A stretch of DNA of 42,684 nt from Acidobacteriaceae bacterium (GCA_003131315.1 PKUV01000137.1:1-42684); one strand, 5' to 3'. Shown: positions 24,319-33,437, numbered from the stretch's first letter. The notes: generated from the letters alone by a model not told the origin. Program-made: numbers and translations.

Positions 24319-25470
24319 TTGGACTTCGGCTGGAGCGACGAGCAGCAGCAAATCCGCAAGACGGCGCGCGAATTCGCCGAGCGTGAAGTCGCTCCCTTTG
24401 TGGCGGAGTACGATCAGCAGGAACATTTCCCCAAAGAGATTGTTCAGAAGGCCGCGGAACTGGGTTTCATGGGAGGTGTCGTTCCCACCGAGTACGGCGG
24501 CTCCGCTTTGGATTTCGTCAGCTACACCATCATTCTCGAAGAGATTTCCAAGGTGTGTCACGCCGTGGCCTGCGCGCTGTCTTTTCCGAGCGGTTTGTGC
24601 GGCGCGGGAATCTTGCAGTTCGGCACGGAAGAGCAAAAACAGAAATATCTCTCGCCGCTCGCCCAAGGCAAGATCTTCGCCGCTACGGGCGTAACGGAAC
24701 CCCACTCCGGAACCGATGTCGCGGCCATGCAGACGGTTGCGGTGAAGGACGGCAACAGCTATGTGCTGAATGGAAGCAAGTCGTGGATTAGCTTCCTCGA
24801 CGTTTGCGATTTTGTTCTGACCTTTGCCACACTCGACCGCTCCAATCCTCGAAAGAACATTTGTGCATTCATCATTGAGCGCGATACGCCCGGCCTGAAA
24901 CTCAAGCCGTACAAGAACAAACTCGGCTTCCGTCCTTTGAGTTCCGGTGACGTGTTCCTGGAAGATTGCCGGGTTTCCGCCGGCAGCCGGGTTGGCGCGG
25001 AGGGCGAGGGTCTGAAAGTCGCGATGTGCGCGGTGGAGAACGGCCGGCTGGGTGTCGCCGCACGCGCTTTGGGTCTGGCGGAAGCGTGTTATGACGCTTC
25101 CGTGAAATATGCGCGCGAGCGCATTGTGTTCGATCAGCCGATCGGGCGCTTCCAGCTTGTGCAGTCCATGCTCACCGACATGCTGACCGGGATCGAGGGT
25201 GCCAAGGCTGCCACGTACCGCCTGGCTTGGATGAAGAATCAAGGCTTCGCGGGAACCCGCGCGCAAGCCAGCCTCGCCAAGATGATGGCCAGCGATACCG
25301 CAATGATGGCTGCAACGAATGCCGTGCAGATCCACGGTGCCTACGGTTGTCTGGGAGAGTCGCCGGTCAGCCGGTACTTTCGAGACGCCAAGATTTTTCA
25401 GATTGTGGAAGGACAAAACCAGCTTCACCGCAGCTTGGTCGCCGAGTGTGCTCTCGGTTTCCGCGACTAG
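24319..25470 (+). CDS. Acyl-CoA dehydrogenase 1
   Basis: A TTG start at 24319 is chosen because GGAG lies six bases upstream and it yields the standard MDFGWSDEQQQIRK start; TTG 24307 is the alternative, and a stop at 24298 blocks anything further. The 383-residue flavoprotein has the full three-domain pattern: FGTEEQKQKYLSPLAQGKIF, ATGVTEPHSGTDVAAMQT, RIVFDQPIGRFQLVQSMLTD and VQIHGAYGCLGESPVSRYFR. The catalytic Glu of MCAD-type enzymes is present in IVEGQNQLHRSL. It would introduce the 2,3-double bond of an acyl-CoA and pass electrons to EtfAB. It is the first gene behind the operator promoter. Confidence 0.92.
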   Translation: MDFGWSDEQQQIRKTAREFAEREVAPFVAEYDQQEHFPKEIVQKAAELGFMGGVVPTEYGGSALDFVSYTIILEEISKVCHAVACALSFPSGLCGAGILQFGTEEQKQKYLSPLAQGKIFAATGVTEPHSGTDVAAMQTVAVKDGNSYVLNGSKSWISFLDVCDFVLTFATLDRSNPRKNICAFIIERDTPGLKLKPYKNKLGFRPLSSGDVFLEDCRVSAGSRVGAEGEGLKVAMCAVENGRLGVAARALGLAEACYDASVKYARERIVFDQPIGRFQLVQSMLTDMLTGIEGAKAATYRLAWMKNQGFAGTRAQASLAKMMASDTAMMAATNAVQIHGAYGCLGESPVSRYFRDAKIFQIVEGQNQLHRSLVAECALGFRD

Positions 25471-25491
25471 GCGGCTGCCAACGGAGAGGGA

Positions 25492-26883
25492 ATGGCCAAA
25501 TACGACGTAATTGTTCTTGGAGCGGGAGCCGCCGGACTGACGGCCGGGGCGCTCCTCGCCAAGCAGGGCAAGAAAGTCGTCGTTATGGACCGCGACAAGT
25601 ATCTCGGTGGACGCGCCATGGCTGTGCCCTTCGAAGGCTACCGGCTCAGTTTAGGCGGACATCTGCTGGAAGATGGCGGCTCCGGCATCACAAAAGTCAT
25701 TTCCTACTTGGGCGGTGAGTTGAAGCACGGCCTCACCAGCAAAGGCATGCCGGTCTGGGTGGACGGAAAGTGGCAAAGTATTCAGGCGCTCTATTCCACC
25801 GACAAAACCGAACTGAAGAAAGTGATCAAAGTGCTGGTCGAGTCCGACTGGAAAGAACTCGACAAATGGGACGACCGGCCCATGCGCGAGTGGCTCCTGC
25901 AGCACACCACCAGCGAAGGCGTGATCGCGCTCTTCGAGTACATCACATGCGCCGAGTGCATGACCGAGCACTGGTGGGATCACTCCGCCAGCGACAACCT
26001 CTACATGCGCAAGATGCACTACATGGAACGCCGCGCGGCTGCCTATTCCTGCTGGCCCGAAGGCGGTTGGCACGGCATCTTCGACAAGCTGGCGTGCGCG
26101 CTCAAGCAGAATGGCGGCGAACTGTGGACCGAAACCACCGCCCAGAAAGTCATCATCGAGAAAGGCCGTGTGCAAGGCGTGGCGTTTGAGAAGGGGCCAA
26201 AGGCCATGATGACCGAGGGATTCAACTGGGACGTGGTCGAAGCCGATGCCGTCATCAGCACCCTGCCCGTATGGAACGTTCTCAATGTTGTTCCCGAAAC
26301 ACATTTGCCCGATTGGTATGTAACCAAGATCAAGACCCTGGCGCAGGATGCATACAAAATGTGCTGGCTTGGTCTGTATGTTGCTAGCCATGAGCCGATC
26401 TTTACTGGGCTTGATCCGACCGAACTGGCCATCTGGTCCGAATCTGAGCACAGCAAACTCCCGGGTTTTGCATTTCTTGTAACCGGCTACGATCCATCGG
26501 TGGCGCCTCCCGGTGTTCACCTCTACAACTGCGGGTTTACTTACCAGGGATCGCGCAGCCGCGATTGGATCGAGAACAAGTTCAATCTGGTGGAGAAGGA
26601 TCTCGAGACGTTCTATCCCACCACTTTCACGAAGAAGAACATCATCTGGAAGCGGCGGCACATCGTTCAGCAACCGGCATTCGGAGTGTCACAGAAGCCG
26701 GGCCTGGTCGGCATCTTCCGCCCGGACTACACGGCGCCCGGAGTTGAGGGACTGTGGTTCGCCTCGGAAACTTTCCGGTCACGCGGCATTGGCGTGGATC
26801 GCGCCGCCCGCGCCGGCTTGACCTGTGTCGAGCAAATCCTGGGCACACGCATTCCGGAGTTTAAGGACTCCTGGCACGACTAG
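25492..26883 (+). CDS. FAD-dependent oxidoreductase of the phytoene-desaturase-like family
   Basis: The 463-residue protein begins with a Rossmann FAD motif (VIVLGAGAAGLTAGALLAK, then DRDKYLGGRAMAV). It ends with the second FAD segment of amine-oxidase/phytoene-desaturase-like enzymes (GLWFASETFRSRGIGVDRAA). A Trp/His-rich middle (TEHWWDHSASDNLYMRKMHY) may line the substrate pocket. Such enzymes catalyse desaturation, isomerisation or saturation of hydrophobic substrates. Between an acyl-CoA dehydrogenase and an IpdAB-like pair, it is a candidate ring desaturase or ketosteroid-dehydrogenase-like enzyme. No signal peptide is visible. The family is secure but the reaction is not. Confidence 0.82.
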   Translation: MAKYDVIVLGAGAAGLTAGALLAKQGKKVVVMDRDKYLGGRAMAVPFEGYRLSLGGHLLEDGGSGITKVISYLGGELKHGLTSKGMPVWVDGKWQSIQALYSTDKTELKKVIKVLVESDWKELDKWDDRPMREWLLQHTTSEGVIALFEYITCAECMTEHWWDHSASDNLYMRKMHYMERRAAAYSCWPEGGWHGIFDKLACALKQNGGELWTETTAQKVIIEKGRVQGVAFEKGPKAMMTEGFNWDVVEADAVISTLPVWNVLNVVPETHLPDWYVTKIKTLAQDAYKMCWLGLYVASHEPIFTGLDPTELAIWSESEHSKLPGFAFLVTGYDPSVAPPGVHLYNCGFTYQGSRSRDWIENKFNLVEKDLETFYPTTFTKKNIIWKRRHIVQQPAFGVSQKPGLVGIFRPDYTAPGVEGLWFASETFRSRGIGVDRAARAGLTCVEQILGTRIPEFKDSWHD

Positions 26884-26894
26884 GCGCAACAATA

Positions 26895-27794
26895 ATGATC
26901 AGCGAACGCAAAAGTCTGGTAATCGACGAGTCGACGGCTGGCGGCATGATCCGCGATGGGATGACCATTGCGATTGGCGGCTTCATCAATTCCAGCCATC
27001 CCATGGTGCTGGTGCGCCAGATCATCCAGCGCGGGATCAAGAACCTTACCGTGGTGGGCGCTGCCTCCGGAGGTCCCGACCTCGATCTGCTGATTGCCGC
27101 GGGATGCATCAAGAAGCTGGTGACCACGTACATGGGCGCCGAGCACTTCTGTCCCATCACTCCCTTTTTCCGGACGGCTGCACAGCGTGGTGAATTGGAA
27201 ATTTTCGAGTGCGACGAAGGCATGTTCTACTGCGCACTGCGTGCGGCTGCGCAGGGCTTGCCCTCGACACCGTGGAAGGCTGGTCTCGGCACCTCGTTCC
27301 CGGAGGTGAATCCTGAGATCAAGGTCTACAGTGACCCGATCACGGGCGAGCCCGTGCTGGCTATTCCTGCCATTGTTCCCGACCTGGCGATCATCTACGC
27401 GGCGCACTCCGATGCTTACGGTAACGTTCAACACATCGGAACGGGCTTCGGCGATCGCGCCATGTGGCGGGCTGCCAAGCGCACGATCGCGCAGGTGGAA
27501 CGAGTCATTCCAAACGAGGAGGTCCGCAAGAACCCGCTGGCGACCTCTTTGTACGGTGTGGATGCGGTGCTACGTGCCCCTTATGGCGCGCATCCCTTTG
27601 CCGGCCCGGGCTACTACATCGAGGACGGCATTCATATTCGCGAGTTCATTGCGGCTGGCAACGCCTACGCGAAAAATAACGACCGTAGGCCATTCGAAGA
27701 GTATCTGCAGAAATACATTCTGAGCCCGAAAACTCACGAGGACTATCTGGAAGTGGTAGGGATCCGCCGGTTGGTTTCCCTCCACGAGCACTAA
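26895..27794 (+). CDS. IpdA-like class I CoA-transferase-fold protein, alpha subunit (set 2)
   Basis: The 299-residue protein is, by recall, the closest of the three sets to M. tuberculosis IpdA. GMIRDGMTIAIGGFINSSHP is followed by a GGPDLDLLIAAGCIKKL segment, FECDEGMFYCALRAAAQGLP and KAGLGTSFPEV. Glu108 in CDEGM aligns with the IpdA catalytic Glu, and the AAAQ-x-LP run is shared. IpdAB hydrolytically opens the last steroid ring as a CoA ester. The partner gene follows after 13 bases. A conventional CoA-transferase function remains possible, because the fold and the Glu do not exclude it. Confidence 0.9.
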   Translation: MISERKSLVIDESTAGGMIRDGMTIAIGGFINSSHPMVLVRQIIQRGIKNLTVVGAASGGPDLDLLIAAGCIKKLVTTYMGAEHFCPITPFFRTAAQRGELEIFECDEGMFYCALRAAAQGLPSTPWKAGLGTSFPEVNPEIKVYSDPITGEPVLAIPAIVPDLAIIYAAHSDAYGNVQHIGTGFGDRAMWRAAKRTIAQVERVIPNEEVRKNPLATSLYGVDAVLRAPYGAHPFAGPGYYIEDGIHIREFIAAGNAYAKNNDRRPFEEYLQKYILSPKTHEDYLEVVGIRRLVSLHEH

Positions 27795-27807
27795 CCGAGT
27801 ACTTATT

Positions 27808-28602
27808 ATGACGAGCACCGCGGCGAGTTTCACGACGAAAGAATTGATGGCGACGTTCATTTCCCATCAGGTGCGCGACGGAGAGCGTGTTGCCGTGGGC
27901 GCCGGCCTGCATGTGCCGCGCGCGGGAATTCTGCTGGCTCACATGTTGCGTTGCCCGAATGTCCGGCTCTATCTGGCCATGACATTCACCAACCTGATCA
28001 AAGAGCCAAAAATGGAGCCGTTCTACACGACTTACGACATCCGTCCCACGAAGTGGGCGGAGGCCTACGTTTTCCACGAAGATTTTCAGGAAAAACCTCG
28101 ATTCATATCCGACACTTTCGTGGTCGGTGGCCTGCAGATCGACAAGTTCGGCAACTCGAACCTGATCGGAGTCGGCAAAGATTTCAAGCATCTGACATTC
28201 CGCGGACCGGGTGCGGTGGGCACCACTTCCATGGCGCACTATGTCGACCGCTACTACCTCTTCGTGCAATCACACGACAAGCGCATCTTTGTGGACAAGT
28301 GCGACTTCATCTCGACCGTAGGTTGGGGACAGGGCGGTGCCGATAGCCGCAAGAAACTCGGAATTCCCGGGGGTGGCCCGGTTTACTGCATCACTCCGCT
28401 TTGCGTGATGGACTTCGAAGAGAAGTCCAAGCACATGCGCCTCTACAGCGTGCATCCCGGCGTCACCGTCCAGCAGGTTGTCGAGAACACCGGTTTCGAA
28501 CTGATCATTCCGTCGAATGTTCCGGAAACTCCCGCCCCGACGGATGAGGAGTTGCGAACACTGCGGGAGAGGATCGACTTGGAAGGCATGTTGCGGAAGT
28601 AG
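27808..28602 (+). CDS. IpdB-like class I CoA-transferase-fold protein, beta subunit (set 2)
   Basis: The 264-residue beta chain pairs with the preceding gene. It shows DTFVVGGLQIDKFGNSNLIG, the LTFRGPGAVGTTSMAHYVDR loop, RIFVDKCDFISTVGWGQGG and YCITPLCVMDFEEKSKHMRL. Its C-terminus (HPGVTVQQVVENTGFELIIP) matches the chain encoded at 8480 and the second half of the fusion at 35296. It is followed by the dienoyl-CoA reductase gene. The strand pattern and the PG-x-VG loop support the IpdB/glutaconate CoA-transferase beta assignment. Confidence 0.89.
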   Translation: MTSTAASFTTKELMATFISHQVRDGERVAVGAGLHVPRAGILLAHMLRCPNVRLYLAMTFTNLIKEPKMEPFYTTYDIRPTKWAEAYVFHEDFQEKPRFISDTFVVGGLQIDKFGNSNLIGVGKDFKHLTFRGPGAVGTTSMAHYVDRYYLFVQSHDKRIFVDKCDFISTVGWGQGGADSRKKLGIPGGGPVYCITPLCVMDFEEKSKHMRLYSVHPGVTVQQVVENTGFELIIPSNVPETPAPTDEELRTLRERIDLEGMLRK

Positions 28603-28639
28603 AACTTTGGGCAACAGTGAGGCGGCTCCGCGCGAAATT

Positions 28640-30538
28640 ATGAAGCTTTTCGAACCCATCAACGTCGGCCCCTTGCGGGTGAAGAACCGCATCGTGATGC
28701 CACCCATGGGTATGGGATATGCGCATGAGGACGGCAGCGTCTCCGACCGTGTTTTGGGTTACTACGACAAACGGGCTGCGAGCGGCATAGGGATGGTGGT
28801 GGTCGAGAACTGTATTATCGATCCCGATGTGCTCGGCGTAGGTCCCGAACTGCACCTCCACAACGACCGATACATTCCGGGTCTTGCGAAACTCGCCCAG
28901 ACAATTAAGAAACACGGCGCGGTTGCGGGAATCCAGCTCAACCACATGGGACGGCAGACCACGTTGGGCCAGCCGGTGGCCCCCAGTCCGATTCCAATTT
29001 CGCCGCGCGGCCCTCTACCCAAAGTTCTGACAATTCCGGAAATTGAACACGTCGCGGAAGAATTTGTTGAGGCCGCTCGGCGCGCGCGAGACGCCGGTTT
29101 TGACTTCGTAGAGATCCACGGTGCTCATGGATATCTGGTTTGCGAATTCATGTCGCCACTTGCCAACAAACGCGAAGATAGCTACGGCGGTGACCTCGAC
29201 GGGCGAGTGCGATTCCCGGTTCAAATCATCGAAGGAATTCGGACGGTTACACCGGGGTTCCCCATCCAGTTCCGAATTTCCGGCTCCGAGTACGTTGAGG
29301 GTGGACTGACAATTGAAGAGAACTCGAAGATCGTAAAGAAGCTGGTGGCGGCGGGCGTTGCGTCCATCAGTGTTTCTGCCGGGAACTGGCAGACTCTGCA
29401 TTACATCATGGGCCCGATGTTCATGCAGCCGGGCTACTTGGTGGGCGACGCGGCCGCCATCAAGAAAGCAGTGGATGTGCCGGTGATCGCTGTCGGACGC
29501 ATTCACAGCGTCGAACTCGCGGAGCGCGTGCTCCAGAATAACCAGGCCGACATGGTTGCTTTGGGGCGCGCTCTAATCGCCGATCCTGAATGGGTGAGCA
29601 AGCTCGAAAGCGGCCACGGCGAAGACATCCGCCCGTGTATCTCCTGCAATACCTGCGTGGATTACGTTTCCCGCGCGCTCGAAGCCCGATGCACGGTGAA
29701 TGCCGACCTGGGCCGCGAGTATGACTCGCAATTGACTCCGGCGACCCATCCGCTCAGGATTTTGGTTGTCGGCGCAGGCCCCGCAGGCCTCGAAGCGGCG
29801 CGGGTGGCACGGCTCCGTAAACATGAGGTCACGCTGGTCGAACGAAGCTCGCGGCTGGGCGGGAAGCTTCACGTGTCGGCGGCGGCTCCTTCCAAGGGCG
29901 ATATTCATAACTTCATCAACTATCTGTCTCGACAGGTTTGCAAGACAGGAGTCAAGGTCGAGACGGAGCGTGAACTCAGTAAAGACGATATTCTTGCGAT
30001 GCGGCCGAATGTCATTCTGCTGGCTACGGGAAGTTCTCCGGTTGTGCCGCCGATTAATGGCGTGAAAGGCCCGAACGTTGTAGTCGCAGAGGATCTTCTG
30101 ATGCAGCAAGTCGCCGTCGGCAAGCGAGTGGCGATCGTGGGCGGAGGCGGCACGGGCTGTGAGACCGCCGAATACCTGGCCGCGCGCGGGCACAAGGTCG
30201 TGATCCTGGAAATGATGGCCCACATCGGCCTCAACATCGAGGCCATCACTCGCCGCTGGATGTTCTACGAGCTGCGCAAGGCCGGGGTCGAACTCATGAC
30301 GAAGTCCAAGGTCGTTCGCATTGAGCCCGACCGTGTTTTCTATTCCAACCACGATGGCGAGGAGCAGGTTTTCGAGTGTGACAATGTGGTCATTGCGCTC
30401 GGATACCGGTCCAATGACGATCTCGACTTCTGTGACGAGGACTTTGAAATATCGAGCTATCGCATAGGAGATTGCCAGAAACCAGGAACTATCTTGGATG
30501 CAGTTGCGGCGGGAGCTAATATTGCTGCTCGTATCTGA
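28640..30538 (+). CDS. 2,4-dienoyl-CoA reductase/BaiCD-like NADH:flavin oxidoreductase
   Basis: The start is ATG 28640, where the standard MKLFEPINVGPLRVKNRIVM begins. The 632-residue protein has three modules: an Old-Yellow-Enzyme FMN barrel (~1-330; HGAHGYLVCEFMSPLANKR with His160, His163 and Tyr165), a 4Fe-4S site (Cys333, Cys336, Cys339, Cys351), and a two-dinucleotide FAD/NAD(P) module (GAGPAG at 378-383; VAIVGGGGTGCETAEYLAAR). This is the architecture of FadH and of the bile-acid enzymes BaiCD/BaiH. It would reduce a conjugated dienoyl-CoA or an enone of a ring substrate. The Shine-Dalgarno sequence is weak. Its position just before the regulator fits a committed pathway step. Confidence 0.92.
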   Translation: MKLFEPINVGPLRVKNRIVMPPMGMGYAHEDGSVSDRVLGYYDKRAASGIGMVVVENCIIDPDVLGVGPELHLHNDRYIPGLAKLAQTIKKHGAVAGIQLNHMGRQTTLGQPVAPSPIPISPRGPLPKVLTIPEIEHVAEEFVEAARRARDAGFDFVEIHGAHGYLVCEFMSPLANKREDSYGGDLDGRVRFPVQIIEGIRTVTPGFPIQFRISGSEYVEGGLTIEENSKIVKKLVAAGVASISVSAGNWQTLHYIMGPMFMQPGYLVGDAAAIKKAVDVPVIAVGRIHSVELAERVLQNNQADMVALGRALIADPEWVSKLESGHGEDIRPCISCNTCVDYVSRALEARCTVNADLGREYDSQLTPATHPLRILVVGAGPAGLEAARVARLRKHEVTLVERSSRLGGKLHVSAAAPSKGDIHNFINYLSRQVCKTGVKVETERELSKDDILAMRPNVILLATGSSPVVPPINGVKGPNVVVAEDLLMQQVAVGKRVAIVGGGGTGCETAEYLAARGHKVVILEMMAHIGLNIEAITRRWMFYELRKAGVELMTKSKVVRIEPDRVFYSNHDGEEQVFECDNVVIALGYRSNDDLDFCDEDFEISSYRIGDCQKPGTILDAVAAGANIAARI

Positions 30539-30570
30539 AAGACCAATTCGCTGCAACGAAGGAGGTCAAC

Positions 30571-31173
30571 TTGGCGGAAGCCGTAGAAACAACGAAATCC
30601 AACACCCGGATGGCGGAGATTCTGGAGAGTGCGGCCAATTTTTTCTACACCAAGGGCTACCACGCAACGTCGATTGAAGATGTCGCCCGCGACGTGGGCA
30701 TGTTGAAGGGCTCTCTTTATTACTACATCAAGTCCAAGGAGGATCTGCTCTACGAGCTTCTTCTGAGCGTCATGCGGCAGGGGCATACCCGCGTCGAGCA
30801 GGCACTGGAGGGAGTCACCGATCCCGTCAAACAACTCGAAAAAGGGCTGGTATCTCACATTGAACATGTCATCAACAACCAGGTGCGGGTCGGTTTGTTT
30901 CTGCACGAGTTCGATTCGCTCTCCGGACGACGCAAGAAATCCATTCAGGACGTCCGGAAGGCGTACCAGAAGATCTTCACCGACATCTTGACGCGCGGAC
31001 AGGAGTCGGGCGCATTTGTCGCAGGAGATGTGGATCTGCTGGCGAACGGCATTCTCGGCATGTGCAACTGGATCTACCGCTGGTACCACGCGGACACTTC
31101 CCCCAAGCTGGAAACGGTCCAAAAGACGTTCATCGGTTTGATCATGGGCGGAATCCTGAAGAGGGGAAAGTAG
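30571..31173 (+). CDS. TetR-family repressor resembling KstR2; likely master regulator of the locus
   Basis: A TTG start at 30571 has AAGGAGG six bases upstream. The 200-residue protein has an N-terminal helix-turn-helix (TSIEDVARDVGMLKGSLYYY, then IKSKEDLLYELL). Its C-terminal ligand domain ends WIYRWYHADTSPKLETVQKT. From memory, both ends follow M. tuberculosis KstR2 (GSLYHHFASKEE; VRWYRPGGPL; LGGI near the end). KstR2 binds a 14-bp palindrome and is released by a CoA thioester of a steroid-ring fragment. Six promoters in this window carry a 14-bp palindrome of equal symmetry. I infer that this protein binds them and that a pathway acyl-CoA is the inducer. It lies inside the operon it would control. 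Confidence 0.88.
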   Translation: MAEAVETTKSNTRMAEILESAANFFYTKGYHATSIEDVARDVGMLKGSLYYYIKSKEDLLYELLLSVMRQGHTRVEQALEGVTDPVKQLEKGLVSHIEHVINNQVRVGLFLHEFDSLSGRRKKSIQDVRKAYQKIFTDILTRGQESGAFVAGDVDLLANGILGMCNWIYRWYHADTSPKLETVQKTFIGLIMGGILKRGK

Positions 31174-31182
31174 GAGCAGATT

Positions 31183-32391
31183 ATGAGCAACCATGTACTA
31201 CAGGCGGTTGGCGAAGAAGCAACGTCCGGCCTTAGTTTCGACCTCGGCAAAGAGAAGGATTTTCTGCGTCAGAACATCCGCGCCCTGGTTGAGCGGGAGG
31301 TGCCGCGCGAATATGCGCGCGAATTAGACGAGAAAGAGGAATTCCCGCACAAAGTCTGGAAGGCGCTAGCCGAAAACGGCTACCTGGGGATTCCCATCGA
31401 AGAGCAGTATGGCGGCGTGAATGGCGACATCGTCGACATGGCGATTGTTACCGAGGAGTTGGCCCGGCGCAGCGGTTCGATCGGCCTCACGTTTTTCATG
31501 TCCAGTTGCTTTGGCGCCAAGACCCTCCAGTTCGCCGCCAGCGAAATGCTGAAGCGCAGGTATCTGCCGGATCTTGCACAGGGGAAGATCATGTTCGCCT
31601 TTTCCTTGACCGAACCGGATGGCGGCACGGATGTGCTGGGCGCCATGAAGACGTATGCGGTCGAAAAGGACGATCACTGGGTGATCAACGGCCAGAAAGT
31701 TTGGACGACCTGTGCGCACGTGGCCGACTACCTTGTCGTCATGACCCGCACCAACGACAAACTACCCAAGAAAGCCGAAGGCATTTCCGTATTTCTCGTC
31801 AAGCGAGATACCCCCGGTATTCGCCTGCGCAAGCTGGAGAAGATCGGGATTCTGGCCACGCCTTCCTTTGAAGTCTTTTACGAGAACGTGAAGGTGCCCA
31901 AGGATCATTTGATCGGCGAGAAGGACCGGGGTTTCTATCAGACCCTCGCCATGCTTAACAATGAACGCATTCTCACCGCTGCGCTCTGCCTCGGGGAGGC
32001 GCAGGCTGCGTTCGAAGATGCGCTCCAATACGCGAAGGAGCGCCGCGCGTTTGGCAAGCCAATTGGGCAGTTCCAGGCCATCCAGCACAAGCTCTCCTGG
32101 ATGCGTACCAAAGTCGAACTTGCCCGCCTGATCACGTACAAGGCGGCCTGGCTCCAGTCCCTCGGACGCGATTGCGCGGTGGAAGCCAATATGGCGAAGC
32201 TAGTTGCTGCCAACTTCGCTGGCGAGGTCACCGATGCCGGGATGCAGATTTTCGGCGGCTACGGTTACAGCCGCGAGTACGACATGCAACGCTACTGGCG
32301 CGACTGCCGCCTGCATAAGGTAGGTCCGGTCAGCGATGAGATGGTCCTGAACTTCATCGGCGAGCGCCTCGGCCTGCCGCGCAGTTATTAG
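31183..32391 (+). CDS. Acyl-CoA dehydrogenase 2
   Basis: The 402-residue flavoprotein starts at ATG 31183, ten bases after the TetR gene. It has IRALVEREVPREYARELDEK, FAFSLTEPDGGTDVLGAMKT, RAFGKPIGQFQAIQHKLSWM and MQIFGGYGYSREYDMQRYWR. The usual C-terminal Glu of MCAD-type enzymes (in an EGT motif) is replaced: after YWRDCRLHKVG the sequence reads PVSDEMVLNFIGERLGLPRS. Some branches, such as isovaleryl-CoA dehydrogenase, place the catalytic base elsewhere, so this may signal a branched or cyclic substrate. Electrons would go to EtfAB. Alternatively it may pair with another subunit. Confidence 0.9.
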   Translation: MSNHVLQAVGEEATSGLSFDLGKEKDFLRQNIRALVEREVPREYARELDEKEEFPHKVWKALAENGYLGIPIEEQYGGVNGDIVDMAIVTEELARRSGSIGLTFFMSSCFGAKTLQFAASEMLKRRYLPDLAQGKIMFAFSLTEPDGGTDVLGAMKTYAVEKDDHWVINGQKVWTTCAHVADYLVVMTRTNDKLPKKAEGISVFLVKRDTPGIRLRKLEKIGILATPSFEVFYENVKVPKDHLIGEKDRGFYQTLAMLNNERILTAALCLGEAQAAFEDALQYAKERRAFGKPIGQFQAIQHKLSWMRTKVELARLITYKAAWLQSLGRDCAVEANMAKLVAANFAGEVTDAGMQIFGGYGYSREYDMQRYWRDCRLHKVGPVSDEMVLNFIGERLGLPRSY

Positions 32392-32576
32392 AAAAGAGCC
32401 AGGTACGCAGTGGGTTCCCGGGATCACACTCGCGAATCACGACGACGCCGGGCATCGGCAATTACGAAAGCTTTTCGACGATGCCGTCGATACCGGCAGG
32501 ATCAAAGAGATCGATCCATTCGTCCGCAAAGCGAGTGCTCGGCAAGCTAAGGCAGTTGGTGGTTAGACACTTAACG

Positions 32577-33395
32577 ATGAAACCCTTTGAAGGCAAAGTC
32601 GCAATCGTCACTGGTTCCGGACGAGGCATCGGGCGCGCGGTTGTCCTTCGTCTCGCCGAACATGGCGCTCGTGTGGTGATTAACGACCTCGATGCCCAAC
32701 CCGCCGCGGAGGTCGAAGCGGCCATTCACTCTGCCGGCGGCGAGGCCGTGAGTGTTCTCGGAAGTGTGGCTGATCCGAAGGTCGCCATTGCCATGGTCGA
32801 AGCCGCGCACGGCAAGTGGGGACGCCTCGACATTCTGGTGAACAACGCCGGCGTTACCCGCGATGCCATGATTCATCGCATGACTGACGAGCAATACAAC
32901 CTGGTGATGGATGTGGTGGCACGCGGCGCGTTCAATTGCATCCGCGCCGCCGCTCCCCTGCTGCGTGATGCCGGCAAGAAGGACCGTCAGGCGGGAAACT
33001 TTGTCCATCGCAAGATTGTGAATGTGTCTTCCATCGCGGGCATACACGGCGCAGTCGGCAATGCCAACTATGCGGCAGCAAAAGCGGCCCTGATCGGGCT
33101 TACCAAGGCCATTGCCAAGGAATGGGCGCCGTGTTTGGTCAACTGCAATGCAGTGGCGCCCGGCATCGTCGATACAAGAATGACCGCCGCGCGCGATGAC
33201 GCGCAGAATCCCGCCCTCGGCATTCCGGCGGAAGTGCGCGAAAAAATCAAGGGCCAGATGCCTTTCGGGCGGATTGGTACTCCCGAGGATGTGGCCGCTG
33301 CCATTGAGTTTCTCAGTTCTTCCGCGTCGGACTTCATTACCGGTCAAGTGCTTCAGATTGACGGCGGCGTGGAGTTCATCAACGTGGTTGGGTGA
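32577..33395 (+). CDS. FabG-like short-chain dehydrogenase/reductase
   Basis: The start is ATG 32577 (MKPFEGKVAIVTGSGRGIGR). The 272-residue protein has TGSGRGIG at 12-19, Asn-Asn-Ala-Gly at 89-92, Ser152 and Tyr165-x3-Lys169 (NYAAAKAAL), and a DFITGQVLQIDGG ending. It is a classical SDR, probably a 3-hydroxyacyl-CoA dehydrogenase in this context. The 185 bases upstream hold no recognised gene and no operator copy. No clear Shine-Dalgarno sequence precedes the ATG. Confidence 0.9.
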   Translation: MKPFEGKVAIVTGSGRGIGRAVVLRLAEHGARVVINDLDAQPAAEVEAAIHSAGGEAVSVLGSVADPKVAIAMVEAAHGKWGRLDILVNNAGVTRDAMIHRMTDEQYNLVMDVVARGAFNCIRAAAPLLRDAGKKDRQAGNFVHRKIVNVSSIAGIHGAVGNANYAAAKAALIGLTKAIAKEWAPCLVNCNAVAPGIVDTRMTAARDDAQNPALGIPAEVREKIKGQMPFGRIGTPEDVAAAIEFLSSSASDFITGQVLQIDGGVEFINVVG

Positions 33396-33437
33396 CGAAC
33401 AAGATCTATGACAAGTTATTAAGGAGAACAAGCGATC

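Noticed and set aside
23743-25428. Long minus-strand open frame (561 codons)
   Set aside because: It lies antisense to the DUF35 and acyl-CoA dehydrogenase genes, matches no family I know, and crosses the promoter at 24256. It is an effect of G+C-rich codon structure.
25651-26673. Minus-strand open frame of 340 codons
   Set aside because: It is antisense to the FAD oxidoreductase with its intact Rossmann motif; no family features on the minus strand.
29573-30556. Minus-strand open frame of 327 codons
   Set aside because: It is antisense to the dienoyl-CoA reductase and has no recognisable domain.
32462-32550. Minus-strand frame reading RFADEWIDLFDPAGIDGIVE before a stop
   Set aside because: It looks protein-like, but it is short, has no start or family match, and runs into the antisense of the SDR gene. 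At most an unidentifiable relic.
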